From NCBI GenBank assembly GCA_000711775.1, contig ARYC01000191.1:124001-188000 (forward strand): a stretch of DNA of 64,000 nt, written 5' to 3'. The notes below the pieces were generated by a model. The model saw only the letters and a list, made by a program, of their open reading frames with translations, was not told where the DNA came from and ran no database searches. The stretch's first letter is position 1, and every line of letters begins with the position of its first letter. Made by a program: the position numbers and the translations under genes. Positions 9,961 to 21,229 of the stretch are shown here, one piece after another. This DNA comes from Oxytricha trifallax. Lineage: Eukaryota > Ciliophora > Spirotrichea > Sporadotrichida > Oxytrichidae.

Positions 9961-12390
9961 TATCATTTCTGATTAATTGTTACAACCTCAGAGAAAGTTT
10001 TTTGCAATTTAATTAATAATAAGTGCTTATAGAGCTATTGATACATCTCTAAAGATATTTTAATGAATTTGTTTTTTTTAAATTAATTTTGTCAATCAAT
10101 TAAGTTTATCTGATATCACACTGTTTTTAATTCCATTATATATGTTATTTATTATTTTTTTGTTGATTAGTTGAATCAATCATTTTTATCAATGTTTTTT
10201 ATTTTTGATTTAAATTTTCAAGCTATTTTAAAATTCATTAAGCTGAATTTTCTTACTATTTAAAAAGTTTTGAACACACTTATTCTTTTTGCGCTAATTT
10301 ATAAATCTTCAAAGTATTTTCAATTTAATAATTCAATAAAATAATTTTGTAATTATATATTTTACTTTATAATTTATTATACTTTACATATTTTTTAATT
10401 TTGGATTAAATTCTTTACGTTTTACACTATAATTAAATTCTTTTTTTATTATTATACTCTTTTTACACCAAGAAACTTACTTAGTATGCATTTCTTTCAT
10501 TGTTTGTTATTTTTTAATCGTATTATAATTTTGCAAATTTAATATGAGTTAGTCAAGCATTGTCTTTAAAGGTTTTCTAATATTCATAATCTTATGTTGT
10601 TATACTTACAAGTCTTTTTGGAGGTTTCAGTCTATAATTAACATAAATATAAGTATTATTATTAATAATTTGAATATCTAAATTATGTAACATTCTCGAT
10701 TGAAGATATTAAAATGCGAGAGATTTGAGAATTAAATTTCGATATTTAGTTTATTATAAAATTTAGATACATTACACTTTTCTTCAAGCATCAAGTCATA
10801 ATTGATGTCTTCAAGCGACATTTACTTTTTATATATTTTTTGGCGAGGCTCTAGTTTGAATAAGGCAAAAATGCTTCATTTACGATTTTAAGATGAGCTT
10901 CTAATTCACATTCTCCAATTTTATTTTCATCCTTGTCATCATCATCGTTGTAGTTACTCAGATCCCATTACATTAATCATAAAACTTATATAATGATGTT
11001 TTATATTATAAAGGTATATATAGCCATAAAGTCATGAAATCGGATATTAATTTATAAATTAAATCGATATATAGTAATTATAACAGATAAAATAGTATAA
11101 AAAATCTAGAAAATTTAAAAGATATTTGACTTACTTTAATTATTTCAAATTCTATATCTAAAAGTATCATTGATAAATTTATCGTTAATAATGATAATGA
11201 GTGTATTGCTAAATATTTCAAATTTTCAAGTTCCTTGATGTAAATGAGTATTCAAGTCGGCGTTGTTATATAGAGTGTGTGAAAGTTTAGTATTTTGAGA
11301 AAGAAAGTATCTTTAAGAAAAGATGACTATGTAATATTTTTTAATTCATCATATACCCTATCTTAGCATTGTCGTCTGTAATTCATTAATATTGAAATAT
11401 TAATACAGTAAAGCATTCATACAAACATTAAAACTTTAAATTATTCTTTTCATAATAATGTTTTATTCAAAGAAAGAATCTATGAACTCATGGTGTTTTG
11501 TTTGCATAAATTTTACCTCAAAGTATTTATTAATTACTAAACATTTTTTTCATTGAAAAATAGCTTAAGATCTCATATAGAGAATGAAATATCTTTGTCA
11601 ACTAATAATTTCCTCAACGAAAAAATCCTATTGTGACTCTTATTTTACACATTCTTTTATAATCTTTATATGTGAACTGATATGGTTACTTGCTATGAAA
11701 TTGTCTAAGAAAAATTAGAATTATGTTATAAATTTTACTTAAGTAATATCTCATTAATTAAAATAATTATTTAAATTCCTTTAGTCATAATCATTGATAA
11801 CGCTGCAATAGGTATAAAAACCTATATTCAACAGACTCAAGCTTCAACCTACTCGCAAAAATTCAAACAGTATCAATAAAAGTGTAGTTTTAACATTCAT
11901 GTGTAAGTTACTCCTCTCAAAAAATTTACTATGAAGATTTAAAACCACAAAATTTAAGTAAAAAACTTTACAGTAAGTGGAATTCTTAAGCTGTATTGAA
12001 GTTTTCACTACAGAGATTTCCTCTAACATAAAACATAATTAGACTGCATTGATGAGAATGGTATGATCATTCACTCGTTTTAAGGCCAGTTGAACTTTTT
12101 CTTGCGACTTCCTTTTTAATTGTTAATCGAGATCATTGAATTCGTCTTAGTTACAGTTTCTATAAATCTATCTAGAATTAGTCTTAATTCTCTTAAAAAT
12201 TTAAGGTTGCAAGAAGATGATTCTTGTCCAAAATGTGTGGATAAGTTAATCATATAGTCCCCAAAAAGAATAATGTTCGAATTTCAGATTGAAGTTTGCT
12301 AGATCTAAATAGATTTCAACCATGTATATAGAAACATCTGAAGTTATCAAAAGTGAGATCAACCAAAAGACACGGCAAGAAATATTTTAA
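9960..12390. other. AT-rich DNA, nothing recognised
   Basis: AT-rich sequence dominated by T- and A-runs. No supported gene or repeat was found. A few short ORFs in the standard code (for example near 11844-12029 minus) lack any family signal. Confidence 0.6.
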
Positions 12391-12395
12391 CCAGC

Positions 12396-12872
12396 ATGCC
12401 AAAGAATGATTGGCTCGAAGAGTATTTCGATGTCTTCAACGCACTCAAGATTCTCGAAGTAAAAAAAGTTCTTAAAGAATTAAAATTAGTCGTTGGTGAG
12501 GGAATTTGTACTTATATCAAGATAACTGGAGAATTCCAGAGCTCAAGCAATCTCAAATTGGTATTATCTTTTTTTGATAATATACAAATAGATTCACACA
12601 TTAAAATTTGCAATTATTTTTCAATTCCCTACTATTCACATACCTTTATAAGAGATTTTTAAGATTTCAAGCATTCATCTACTGTATTAGAAATTTTACA
12701 ATTAGCTTTTAAGCCAATTCAGAGTCATTTCTATAAATTTATCGAGAGAATTTAAATAGCTTACCAAAATTTAGAATTGAAATTCTAAATTTCCCTCATC
12801 TTTTGCCTCACTTAACTATATTTGTCATAATTTTCAATTTAGACGGCACTAAAAATCTTAAGTATTAGTTGA
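12396..12872 (+). CDS. Hypothetical protein, 158 residues
   Basis: I do not recognise this protein. The ATG at 12396 (MPKNDWLEEYFDVFNALKIL) opens a frame to TGA at 12870-12872, with TAA/TAG read as Gln. The first 88 residues are open even in the standard code. The N-terminal half is helix-prone and charged (KILEVKKVLKELKLVVGEG). The C-terminal third is hydrophobic (ISLIFCLTQLYL). The frame is also open upstream to a TGA near 12356, so the start could lie slightly earlier. It stands alone in AT-rich DNA. The length is only mildly longer than expected by chance under this code, so it may not be a real gene. Confidence 0.4.
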
Positions 12873-13285
12873 TTCACAGAGATATTCATATGTATTCCAT
12901 TTTTTCCATTATTACTTACACGAATATAAAATAAGAAACTCATTTAAAAAAAGAAAATAAGCATGGTTTAGTCTTTAATCCTCAACTATTGTTTCTAATT
13001 AGTGAACTAACTTGGAAAAAAGGGCGGTATGATGATATTTTTAAACTATATGTCTTCATTTCAGATAAGGCAGAAAAATATAATAACTTTTTACGATAAT
13101 TTAAAGAGAGTGCTAGTAAGTAATATTACTTTTACATGCAGTAGATTTAATAATTGATAATTTCCCAAGAAATTAAAAAAGTAAATATGATTAAAGAAAG
13201 AAAGATCTATTTATATTTAAATTTGGCTAATTTTTTAGCAAATACTTTTTTATGATGATTTCAACCATAAATTACTGTATTTAAT

Positions 13286-13670
13286 AATAATAACAATATG
13301 ATCACACTGAGGTGTCTGAGGACCCACGATCTAAACTAAAATATATGATAATATATAAGGGTTTAGCCCTTTTCAATTAGTTATAGTCAGTTCTTATGGT
13401 ACGGACCTTAGGACTTCTAAATCAACTATGTCTGTCATTCTCTCTTTGTTTTTTTCACTCTGTATGTCTTTATAGAAGGTGTCTTCCCTCTCTTATGTTA
13501 ACCTTTTTACTTCTTCCAGTTTTTATCCTTGCTAGTAAGTGTGTAGTTGCAATACCCTGGTTGACTTTGAAAGTGTTTTTAAATCTCCTCGTTAAGCTCA
13601 ATTTTTCTCTGTTCTATTTTAATTTTAACTCTTTTCCAAGTCTACTGGATTAGATAATAAATATTGATTT
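13286..13670 (-). mobile_element. RT-A retroposon copy E2, 5'-truncated
   Basis: The conserved 3' end lies at 13286-13375, with the (ATT)n tail, the GTCCTCAGACACCTCAGTG-type block and a good AAGGGCTAAACCCTT hairpin. Upstream on the minus strand is a short basic, lysine-rich coding stretch ending near KKTKRE, comparable in position to the charged C-terminal ORF end of copy E6. Homologous sequence stops near 13670, as expected for a 5'-truncated retroposon. Confidence 0.5.
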
Positions 13671-14190
13671 TATTGATAATTAGAAAATATTTAATAAAGA
13701 AATATTTCTGACTCTTTGTTTTGATATATTTCATCAAACATTTCATTCTAAAATGTTAGTAATTATACAAAATGAAGGTGGTTTGCATAGTTGATTTATT
13801 ACAGGGAATTCCTCGAAAGTACATTAATAATTATAGTTATTTAAAGAGAAACTTTTAAGTCTTTAACCTTAAAAGCTAATTGTTATTTATGATTTAATAA
13901 GGCAGGATCTTTAACATAAAATATATAAAAGAGTAAATAGTTTTTGAATTTGAAAGTTTGAGAAATTAATTTAAATTTTAATTATTCTAAAATTATTATT
14001 AAGATTTTGTAGCTTTTCATTTATTACTCTAGGGTCTTATATATATATATATAGGGAGGTCTTCACAAAACAGAAAGCTACCAATCTCTAGGGTAAGTAT
14101 ATAAGACTTTTAATAATATTAATCTTTCTTAAATTTTATTCCTAATTGCCATAAATGGCGACCTCCTTTAGACAGTAATCTAATTCAGGA
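13670..14190. other. AT-rich DNA with a TA tract
   Basis: Non-coding in appearance, with a TA dinucleotide run near 14038-14053. The flanking CTAGGG-related words at 14030 and 14088 form a loose inverted repeat. Nothing further was recognised. Confidence 0.5.
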
Positions 14191-14199
14191 TGATAAGAA

Positions 14200-14560
14200 A
14201 TACATTACCTGCACTAGTGGCTAATAGTGGTGCCTACAGTTAACCAGAACTATCAGCGGGATACCCATGAGGCGTGGAAGCAGGGGAAGTTGAAAAGTGG
14301 AGCCATAGTCGTAAGTGCCATCTATAATCACACCGTTACATACATCAACATTGCATGGTTGCCAAAGAGCATCAGTGGTCTTTTAGGGCCCAACGATCAG
14401 ATGACTATCTCTAGCAAGACAGACAATACTTAGGACTTCATTGGGCTGTTGGTAGGTTTGCGTTTGTTTATGTCGTAGTCTTTGTTGCATTCATTAGGTT
14501 TAAAAACTTTTAAAATTTTTCTATTCTTAAAGCCTGATCTTGTTCATTGAAGGTTAGTTA
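14200..14560 (+). pseudogene. Coding-like segment of unknown function
   Basis: Base composition is less AT-rich than the surroundings. A plus-strand frame runs from about 14190 to TGA near 14550. It includes VPTVNQNYQRDTHEAWKQGK and SISGLLGPNDQMTISSKT, with TAG read as Gln at 14431-14433. No domain is recognised. It may be a macronuclear-destined segment of the locus that continues at 15.1-15.96 kb. Confidence 0.3.
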
Positions 14561-14650
14561 TATTGATCTTCCATTTTTATTGAATTTAATTTTTAATTTA
14601 ATTTCTTATTTTTTTCTCTATACACTACGAACATTTTGATCATTTTGGTA

Positions 14651-14680
14651 GACGGACAGTTATTATCATTATTGTCCGTC
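14651..14680. other. Perfect 8-bp stem-loop
   Basis: GACGGACA at 14651-14658 pairs exactly with TGTCCGTC at 14673-14680 around the 14-nt loop GTTATTATCATTAT. GC-rich arms around an AT-only type loop stand out in this AT-rich context. The shape resembles rolling-circle origins, but no Rep gene is adjacent. Confidence 0.45.
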
Positions 14681-15089
14681 GACAATTTTTTCTGATCATT
14701 TTCAGATAAATTTTAGTCATGTATTTTGAAAAATTCTTAATTAACTTTGAATAATTCTTGATAGATTTAGTTATATTCTTGGAGGATTCAGAATAATGTT
14801 CTTTTTTTCCAAAAAAAAATTTTCCCTAAAAAAATCAATTAAGGATTCCAAAAAAGGCACCCAAAAAAAGCAAAAAAGATTAGTGATAAATCCTTATAGA
14901 ACTATGATAATGAAAATGGATTTTTGAGATTCTTGATTTTCAGTAAGTAGAGATAAAAAAAATGTGATTAAAAAAAAGTTCTTTACAAAAGTTAATTAAA
15001 AACAGGGCAGAGATAATAGCATCTGCCTCGATTGGGTTTTAAACAATATTTTTTTCTAAATTTATATTTAATCATTAATTATATATAGA

Positions 15090-15960
15090 TAGATTACTAT
15101 CTTCCAGACCTGATGTTTGATGTCTGAAAACCTCTAAAATTTTTAGGAGGTGTTGAAAGTTATGATTGGGAGTTAGGAGCACATGATGTGGAAACTGTTT
15201 TAGAGCTGAGACTGCTTGTATAAGCTCAAGGATTGAAAGAATAGTAGTGATAGAAAGTCTTGTATTCGCTCCTGCCTAAACATGCATCAAATTCGACTCT
15301 CTTTGCATCTGAGCCTGTTCCATTTGGAGCGAAGTAGTCATAGTGGAGCTCTGAAGTACCAGAGTGAATGAGAGCTCCATTGGTTGAGACGCCATCAAGT
15401 GCAGCGCGCGGTACATTGTTTCAGGATTCCTCTGCCTATTTATTGGTAAGCCCACTCCGTCTTTTTTGAAGTCCTTTAGATTACTGAAAAATCAGCCTAG
15501 GCGCATTACAATGCAATATAGATGAAAGTGCACAGTACAGAGAGGAAAGGGTTAGAAGGCTAGAGGGATTCGCAAGTATAAATGAATTGAATGGAGTATA
15601 AACGTAGTTTGAAAAATGAAATGTGCTTAATGGCGCTAGCTAATGGAATAGGTTGATCCCCAAATAATAATGATCTTCAATTATCTCCGCCCCCGCGACA
15701 TTTGTCTGAGTCAGAGGTTCCACTTCACTACTTTTTGTGTTGGAGAATCGCGTGGTGCCACTGTCCGCCCCCATCCGAAGATTTGCCCCTTTCTCCGTTT
15801 GCAATACTGAAATTCTTGAATTCAAAAAAGATAATGTCAAGATCAGCTGACCTGATTATGCAATGTAATGAGTATGCTCAAAACCAGACCATAAACCACT
15901 CCCAGCTATGGCTCCTCAAGAAACACTCTATGACAACAACAATATGATGCTAAATACTTT
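15090..15960 (-). pseudogene. Higher-GC coding-like region, unknown product, next to TBE insertion
   Basis: I do not recognise the product. On the minus strand a single frame stays open over most of about 860 nt, with only three TGAs. It includes GANLRMGADSGTTRFSNTKS and ALDGVSTNGALIHSGTSELH, with TAA/TAG as Gln. The region has clearly more G and C than its surroundings. TBE copy 2 inserted directly beside it, and similar-composition sequence continues beyond the TBE at 20071. Competing plus-strand frames are also partly open, so the coding strand is uncertain. It may be a host gene segment interrupted by the transposon. Confidence 0.3.
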
Positions 15961-15998
15961 AATACAAAAGTCGAAGAGATGAGCAGAGCAAGGAGATT

Positions 15999-16076
15999 CA
16001 AAACCCCAAAACCCCTTAATGAGGTTTATAAGTGCTTTGATTTGTAGGGAATTTGTTAGGGGTTGGGGTTATTAAT
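15999..16076. repeat. TBE copy 2 left terminal inverted repeat
   Basis: A 78-bp repeat starting with the telomere-like CAAAACCCCAAAACCCC. It is the reverse complement of 19993-20070. Confidence 0.97.
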
Positions 16077-16079
16077 TAA

Positions 16080-17144
16080 ATGCGAGACAAAAATAGCAAG
16101 CTTTTGGGGTCTATTTATGATGAAGAGTATATAGATTTAGTGTTTAAACTGCGATATGGATGTGATATATACAGTGAATAAGTCAAACCTGTACTTAATT
16201 ATAAGTCAATTGCACTGCTCTTAAAGAGAAGTCCTTCAACTGTTCGCTCCCACTGCCTTATAGCTGTATAACTAAAGCAATAATAGCTGAATTCAATGCC
16301 TTAGAGGAAGTCAAAGTTTCAATAGAAGCATATTGACTATCTTATTAATGAAAAAACTTTGAAGTATTGGGCTCACTTCTCTCTTGACCAACGAGCTATT
16401 ATGTTTCACCCCCAGTTCCCTGAGTTGAAGATCTCTGCATAGTCTGTTGCAAACATTTATAAACGAAATGGTATCACTTACAAAGGTGTGAATCGTATCA
16501 AGAGAGTGATTGATTTCACTCTGCCATTTTACAACAATAACTTAAATTATATTTATAATTAAACGCAGAGAGCCCAATAGAATAATATTAAGTTTATACA
16601 TGCTGACGAGGCTGTGTTTACCTTCAACACATTCATCTAGAAGTATTGGTATAAAAGACATAGTAATATAGAAGTATAAGACTAGAAAGTCAAGGTATAA
16701 ACAATGGCAATTCTTGGAGGAATTAGCGAAGATACTGGTTTAGAAACTTATGTTATTCATCCTCGCTCTATTAAGACAGAGCAGTATATAAAGTTCTTAC
16801 AACAGCTGAGAGAGAAGTACCCTGAATAAGAGATAATACTGTTTGTTGATAATCTTTCTGTTCATAAGACTAAAGAAACAAAGAAGAGTTATGAACAACT
16901 TAGAATAACACCAGTGTTCAACGTACCTTACAGTCCATAGTTTAATGGAATTGAGTTCTACTGGGGTATATTAAAAGGCCATTACAAGAAGATGCTGCTC
17001 TACCACTTGATGCATGACATACCTATTGATACAGTTGACTTTATTAAAAGCTCAGCGAAGAGAGTAGATAATTTATTGGCTTAAAAGCGTGCGAAAGAAG
17101 GGAGAGTGAATGTATATAAATAAGTTTTAGAGTTAAGTGAATGA
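16080..17144 (+). CDS. TBE 42-kDa DDE transposase, intact
   Basis: This is a transposase of the Tc1/mariner (IS630-related) superfamily. The ATG at 16080 (MRDKNSKLLGSIYDEEYIDL) opens one frame to TGA at 17142-17144. It gives 354 residues with many TAA/TAG codons read as Gln, matching the 42 kDa known for this protein. The N-terminal third has helix-turn-helix character (SIALLLKRSPSTVRSHCLIA). The catalytic Asp residues lie in FIHADEAVF and LFVDNLSVH, and the Glu in NGIEFYWGILKGH. The last two are separated by 34 residues, a DD34E spacing. The gene begins four bases inside the terminal repeat and converges with the 22-kDa gene. There is no internal TGA, so it is probably functional. Confidence 0.96.
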
Positions 17145-17358
17145 ATATATAAGTCACATTTAGAATTATTTAGAGGGAGCTGGCTTCTCTTTCTTTTCTT
17201 CTATTTCTTGCTTCCCTCCTCCTAAGTTTCTTCTCTTGCTGCCAGCTCCTGATCTATGTTCATCAACTCTGGAGGCTAAATAATTGAATAAAGTCTCTTG
17301 CTAACTTCATACTTTGTCTGCGACTTTCGCTCTCTGTGAAGCTTGCTCTATTCCTTCA

Positions 17359-17939
17359 TCAAGAAGATGCCAGTTCCAGATTTTTCTAAAGAGTTAAGCC
17401 ACAAATCTTACTAGAAATATAAGGGTGCTTCTGCAGCTCTGATAGCCAGCTATCATTTATCTTGATCCCTTGTTTGTCCTTATCTTCTGAAGAGATGCTG
17501 TACCTTTTCTTATGAGATTCTTGAATAATTTCTTTCAGTAATCACCTTATATTGTTGCAAGTATGCCAGAGAAATAGTTTCTTTCAGGAAGTTTATTTGA
17601 CAACTGCTTCTTAGAAGGCAGGTACTGCGAAACCTCTGGGTCATTCATAGCATCATCATATAAGTTAGTCACAGAGATTTCTGGATAGTTTGGAATCTCT
17701 GCAAACTTCACATCTTAAGTTTTCAAAGCTTTCTTCTCTTCGCAGAGTATTGCTATTAGAAATGAAATTTTAGTACCTTCCATTGTTGGTAGAAACAAAC
17801 CAACTACATAATCAAGATTAGTTAGTATGAGTTCATTACCTTGCTGCATCAGGTAGCGATGCAAATCCTCCTTGCTTCTAAATCTTTGAATCAATTCTTG
17901 TGCTTGCCCTCTATTCATTGCATCATTCATTGACTCCAT
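17359..17939 (-). pseudogene. TBE 22-kDa protein, one-base deletion
   Basis: This aligns along its length with the intact 193-codon gene of copy 1. It starts at the same Met (MESMNDAMNRGQAQELIQRF) and has the equivalent TGA pair at 17356-17361. One T is missing in the stretch corresponding to GDYLKE, near 17542, so the reading frame changes and the conserved C-terminus is lost. A TAA at the Gln codon after KALKT is conserved between copies, showing it is a real sense codon. Confidence 0.85.
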
Positions 17940-18154
17940 CTTGTTTACAGATCTAAGAAATGATATTCAAATTTAAGTTTATTGATTTCAATTATATACC
18001 TCTGTAAAACTTACTATTAAATATGGGCATCCTATAGAAGGTCAACCTCTTAGCAGGATATGCAGAAGGTTTTGAGAACTTGTTTCAAACTTGAGAGATT
18101 GATATCAATTTCTACTGTTATAGTTCCATATTTTTAAATTTAAATTTGTGCGTA

Positions 18155-18310
18155 CTTAATTAGGAGCAGCTCCTAAAATGCTAGTACTTAATTAGGAGCT
18201 TTAATTAATGCTAGTACTTAATTAGGAGCACCCTAATTTTAATCACATATTGACAAAATACCTCCTAAAGCAGTACGTACTTAATTAGGAGCAGCTCCTA
18301 AATTGGTACG
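18155..18310. repeat. Palindromic tandem repeats inside TBE copy 2
   Basis: This is the same AATTAGGAGCAGCTCCTAAA and GTACTTAATTAGGAGC units as at 640-800, in reverse orientation, between the divergent 22-kDa and 57-kDa genes. Confidence 0.8.
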
Positions 18311-18552
18311 TACTATAATCAACTTATTATTGAAAGTTAAAATGGTTACTTTATCACCCAGATTTAGAGCTGGATCGTCTCTTAGCACTCATATTTCTTC
18401 TATAATACTCTATAAACTTCCCTTGAAACTTTTATGCTTGCAAAGCTCTCATATAAGCTCTCAGTTATAGAGGTAGTTTTATAATTTTAAATTCAAATTT
18501 AAATATGAGCGCTAACATTTTAAGAAAAACAACAGCACTTCCATAAAACTAA

Positions 18553-19951
18553 ATGAGACTGACCTTTGGCAGCAATAAAAAATGTGATAACTGTGAGATG
18601 AACTCACATAAGGAACTACCTGAGCTATCACTTGAGGTCTCTGTTATTAAAATAGAAATTAATAATAGAAAATAAATGGCAAACAAGTGTGTGGGAGACA
18701 GAGAGGAGGAGAAAGGTATTAATGAAATGCCTATACAAACTGAAGAAGTAGAAGTATACTTTTGTGAGTAGTGTGAGAGAGACCTCGCTCATAAATCTAG
18801 TTGGTATAGGCATATGAAAGAGCATAGAGAAGCCAAGCCCACTGTAAACTTAAAGCATGATAAAATAGATGGAAAGTATGACTGCTTCGAGTGCCATAAG
18901 CAGTATGCTCATACAAGAGATTAAGGAAGCATCTTTTAAAAGCTCACAAGAAAGATTTAGAGATTGAAAAGCATGAAGATGAATTGAAGCTACTGAACAA
19001 AAGAAAAAAAAGAGAATCTTCGAAACTTGTAGAACTTGAACAAGCTAGTGAATCAGAATATGTGAGGAAATCACGCAACCTACTAGCATCCGAAATCACA
19101 AAGATCATGATTAAAATTCAATATAAAAGATTCCTGTTCTTGCCTAAATTGACCTAGACACTTCACTTTAAAGCTACCTTATATCAGAAGAATCCTTTGA
19201 TAAGAAAGTTATCAATGATCATCAGTATGCATACAAGGTGTATCCCTTCAACTATCTCTTAAGTGATGATAAATACTAGATGGAGTTTACAAATGAGTAT
19301 CAAGTACTCACTCAAGCAAAGTTCAAAGAGTGTAGATACTTAATAAAGTTAGATGCTGTTCTCCTTGCCAAGGATCATGTTGCTTTCAGACTCCCACTCT
19401 ATGAAATGACCCTAAGAGATTTCATTACAGATCAAAGAAATCATAAGTAGCTTGGATAAATAGCAACTCAGACCATACAAGGTATAAAAGAGCTTCACAA
19501 GTTAGGGTTTGTTCACAGAGATTTGAAGCCAGAAAATATAATGATAAACTTCTCACCAGTAAGAGATGCAATAATCGATTTCAATAGAGCCTAAAGAGTG
19601 GAAGTATCAAGGCTTGGAACTGTAATGGGAACTCAAGGGTACTATCCAGAAAAAGAAGACTGGAGAGATGGTGACTTTTAATGGGATGTGTGGGCTTTAG
19701 CAGCAATAATAATAGAGTGCGATATGCCTCGCAACGATTACTACTCTACAAGGTGTGAGAAGGATGCTAAACAAAGAATAAAGCAATTTATTGACAGAAC
19801 AAGAGTATCTCAATCAATGAAACAAATGGCAGAGTCAATAATAATAAAACCAAACTCAAGATCAGACATATCAATAGAGCAGATAGAGTTGTGGTTAAGT
19901 AAGATAAACTTCAGACCTCTACCACATGATCCTAAAGTGCATTTTGAGTGA
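18553..19951 (+). pseudogene. TBE 57-kDa zinc-finger and protein-kinase-like protein, two frameshifts
   Basis: This is the TBE accessory protein. From the ATG at 18553 the N-terminus leads to two C2H2 fingers: FCEQC...RHMKEH near 18760 and CFEC...KH, which is damaged. The C-terminal domain is protein-kinase-like. It has an invariant-type Lys in AYKVYP, the catalytic loop HRDLKPEN near 19520 and IIDFNRA in place of DFG. The activation-segment region is GTQGYYPEKEDW, followed by DVWALAAIIIE. The stop is TGA at 19949-19951. A one-base loss near 18922 (the base is present in copy 1) and another near 19145 break the frame. DFN instead of DFG suggests weak or altered kinase activity even in intact copies. 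The full length, about 466 codons, fits 57 kDa. Confidence 0.9.
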
Positions 19952-19992
19952 TTAAATTAAATACATTTACTATAAATTTCACATTAAAACCT

Positions 19993-20070
19993 ATTAATAA
20001 CCCCAACCCCTAACAAATTCCCTACAAATCAAAGCACTTATAAACCTCATTAAGGGGTTTTGGGGTTTTG
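19993..20070. repeat. TBE copy 2 right terminal inverted repeat
   Basis: A 78-bp repeat ending in GGGGTTTTGGGGTTTTG. It is nearly identical to 2829-2906. Confidence 0.97.
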
Positions 20071-20345
20071 AATGCCTAGAGCAAGACATGGTACAGACTT
20101 CTCTTCCCACTCAGCGGCAAATACGATACTGAAAGAAAATCATATGATGGAACACAAAAAGAATGTTTACAACCCATACAACACCTACTATTCAAAGGCT
20201 AACAATTTGCACTTCATATTTCACATGAAATAACAAGCAGAGTAGTCAAAAGGCTATTAAGCCAAATGAAATAGAATTTATGATCCCATGCAAGAGCGGT
20301 TATAGTCCAAGATTAATTAGACATTCAGTCAATGAATTACTAGAG
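20071..20345 (+). pseudogene. Coding-like flank right of TBE copy 2
   Basis: A less AT-rich stretch follows the TBE directly. A plus frame includes MPRARHGTDFSSHSAANTIL and NVYNPYNTYYSKANNLHFIF, with TAA/TAG as Gln. A second plus frame is also largely open, so the frame is uncertain. It may be the continuation of the region at 15.1-15.96 kb that the TBE split. No family was recognised. Confidence 0.3.
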
Positions 20346-20349
20346 TGAC

Positions 20350-21180
20350 ACTTTATTACATAGATTAAAAATTATGCTAATAAATATACAATAATAATGT
20401 CTTTTTTTCTAATATCCTACCTTCTCCCTATTTTTCACATACTTTTACTCAAATTTAGTCTTTGTTGATAACTATTTAATAAAAGAAATGCAAATATGTA
20501 ATAGTTTGATAATTTTGGCGCTTAATTTGTATTTTAATACTTTTGTTTTTATTAACCTTGGGAACATATTATATATAAAGTGAAGCAAATTAATCTAATT
20601 TATAGCTGATATATATATCCAAATAAATATATAAATATGATCATGATTAAAATCAATGAAAATTGTTCCAAATAAAATTTCAAAAATTTATGAATATCAA
20701 ATTCATCAAATTAAATATTAAAATACCTATTTTACCCTAGAATTATAAATTATACACAATTCAGCAATTAATGATGTCATGAAGCGAATCAACATCCAAT
20801 TAATACTCCTCAATGCTTTTTGAATTCTTCTAAATTAGTGTTGCTGCAACTTATTGATATTTATTTTTATGGTTTTATTCACAAAATAAAGGATTTTTAT
20901 CGCATTACTGTTAAATTTCTATGAACAACGTTTATCATTAAGCTACATTTTTGTATATTGACTACTTATATAAATTGTATTGAATATTTTTATTTAACAA
21001 ACTAATTATCTTTCAATTTTGTTGCAATTAAAATTGATAAGTTGCTCAATTAAATTTATAAATCTTGAGTAACAACTAACACAAACACTTCGTGCCTGCA
21101 TTTAAACATCTGCTATATTTATAAATAACTAATATAAACAAGAAATCAACTGAATTATCAACAACAGGCTATCCTTTTGT
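20350..21180. other. AT-rich DNA, nothing firm
   Basis: AT-rich sequence. A possible short coding patch near 20775-20900 could not be supported by any motif. Confidence 0.5.
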
Positions 21181-21229
21181 TAAGTTTAGCTTCAAGATTA
21201 TGGACTTACTCTGATTTTTTCTTCCAACT

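Larger units (their letters stand above)
15999..20070 (+). mobile_element. Complete TBE transposon, copy 2 (4,072 bp)
   Basis: This is a full-length telomere-bearing element. Both 78-bp terminal inverted repeats are present and begin with CAAAACCCCAAAACCCC. Inside, in order, are the 42-kDa transposase (plus), the 22-kDa gene (minus) and the zinc-finger/kinase gene (plus), the arrangement known for oxytrichid TBEs. The transposase is intact. The 22-kDa gene has a one-base deletion, and the kinase gene has two. The flanks are ATT on the left and AAT on the right. TBEs are limited to the germline, and their transposases are implicated in DNA elimination during macronuclear development in Oxytricha. 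Confidence 0.97.

Noticed and set aside
15702-15947. Plus-strand ORF of 81 codons overlapping the coding-like region beside TBE copy 2.
   Set aside because: It overlaps a longer minus-strand frame, has no family signal and may be a shadow. The coding strand there is left open.
2890-20070. GGGGTTTTGGGGTTTTG tracts as chromosome telomeres or chromosome ends.
   Set aside because: They are exactly the 17-bp tips of 78-bp TBE terminal repeats, and sequence continues beyond them.
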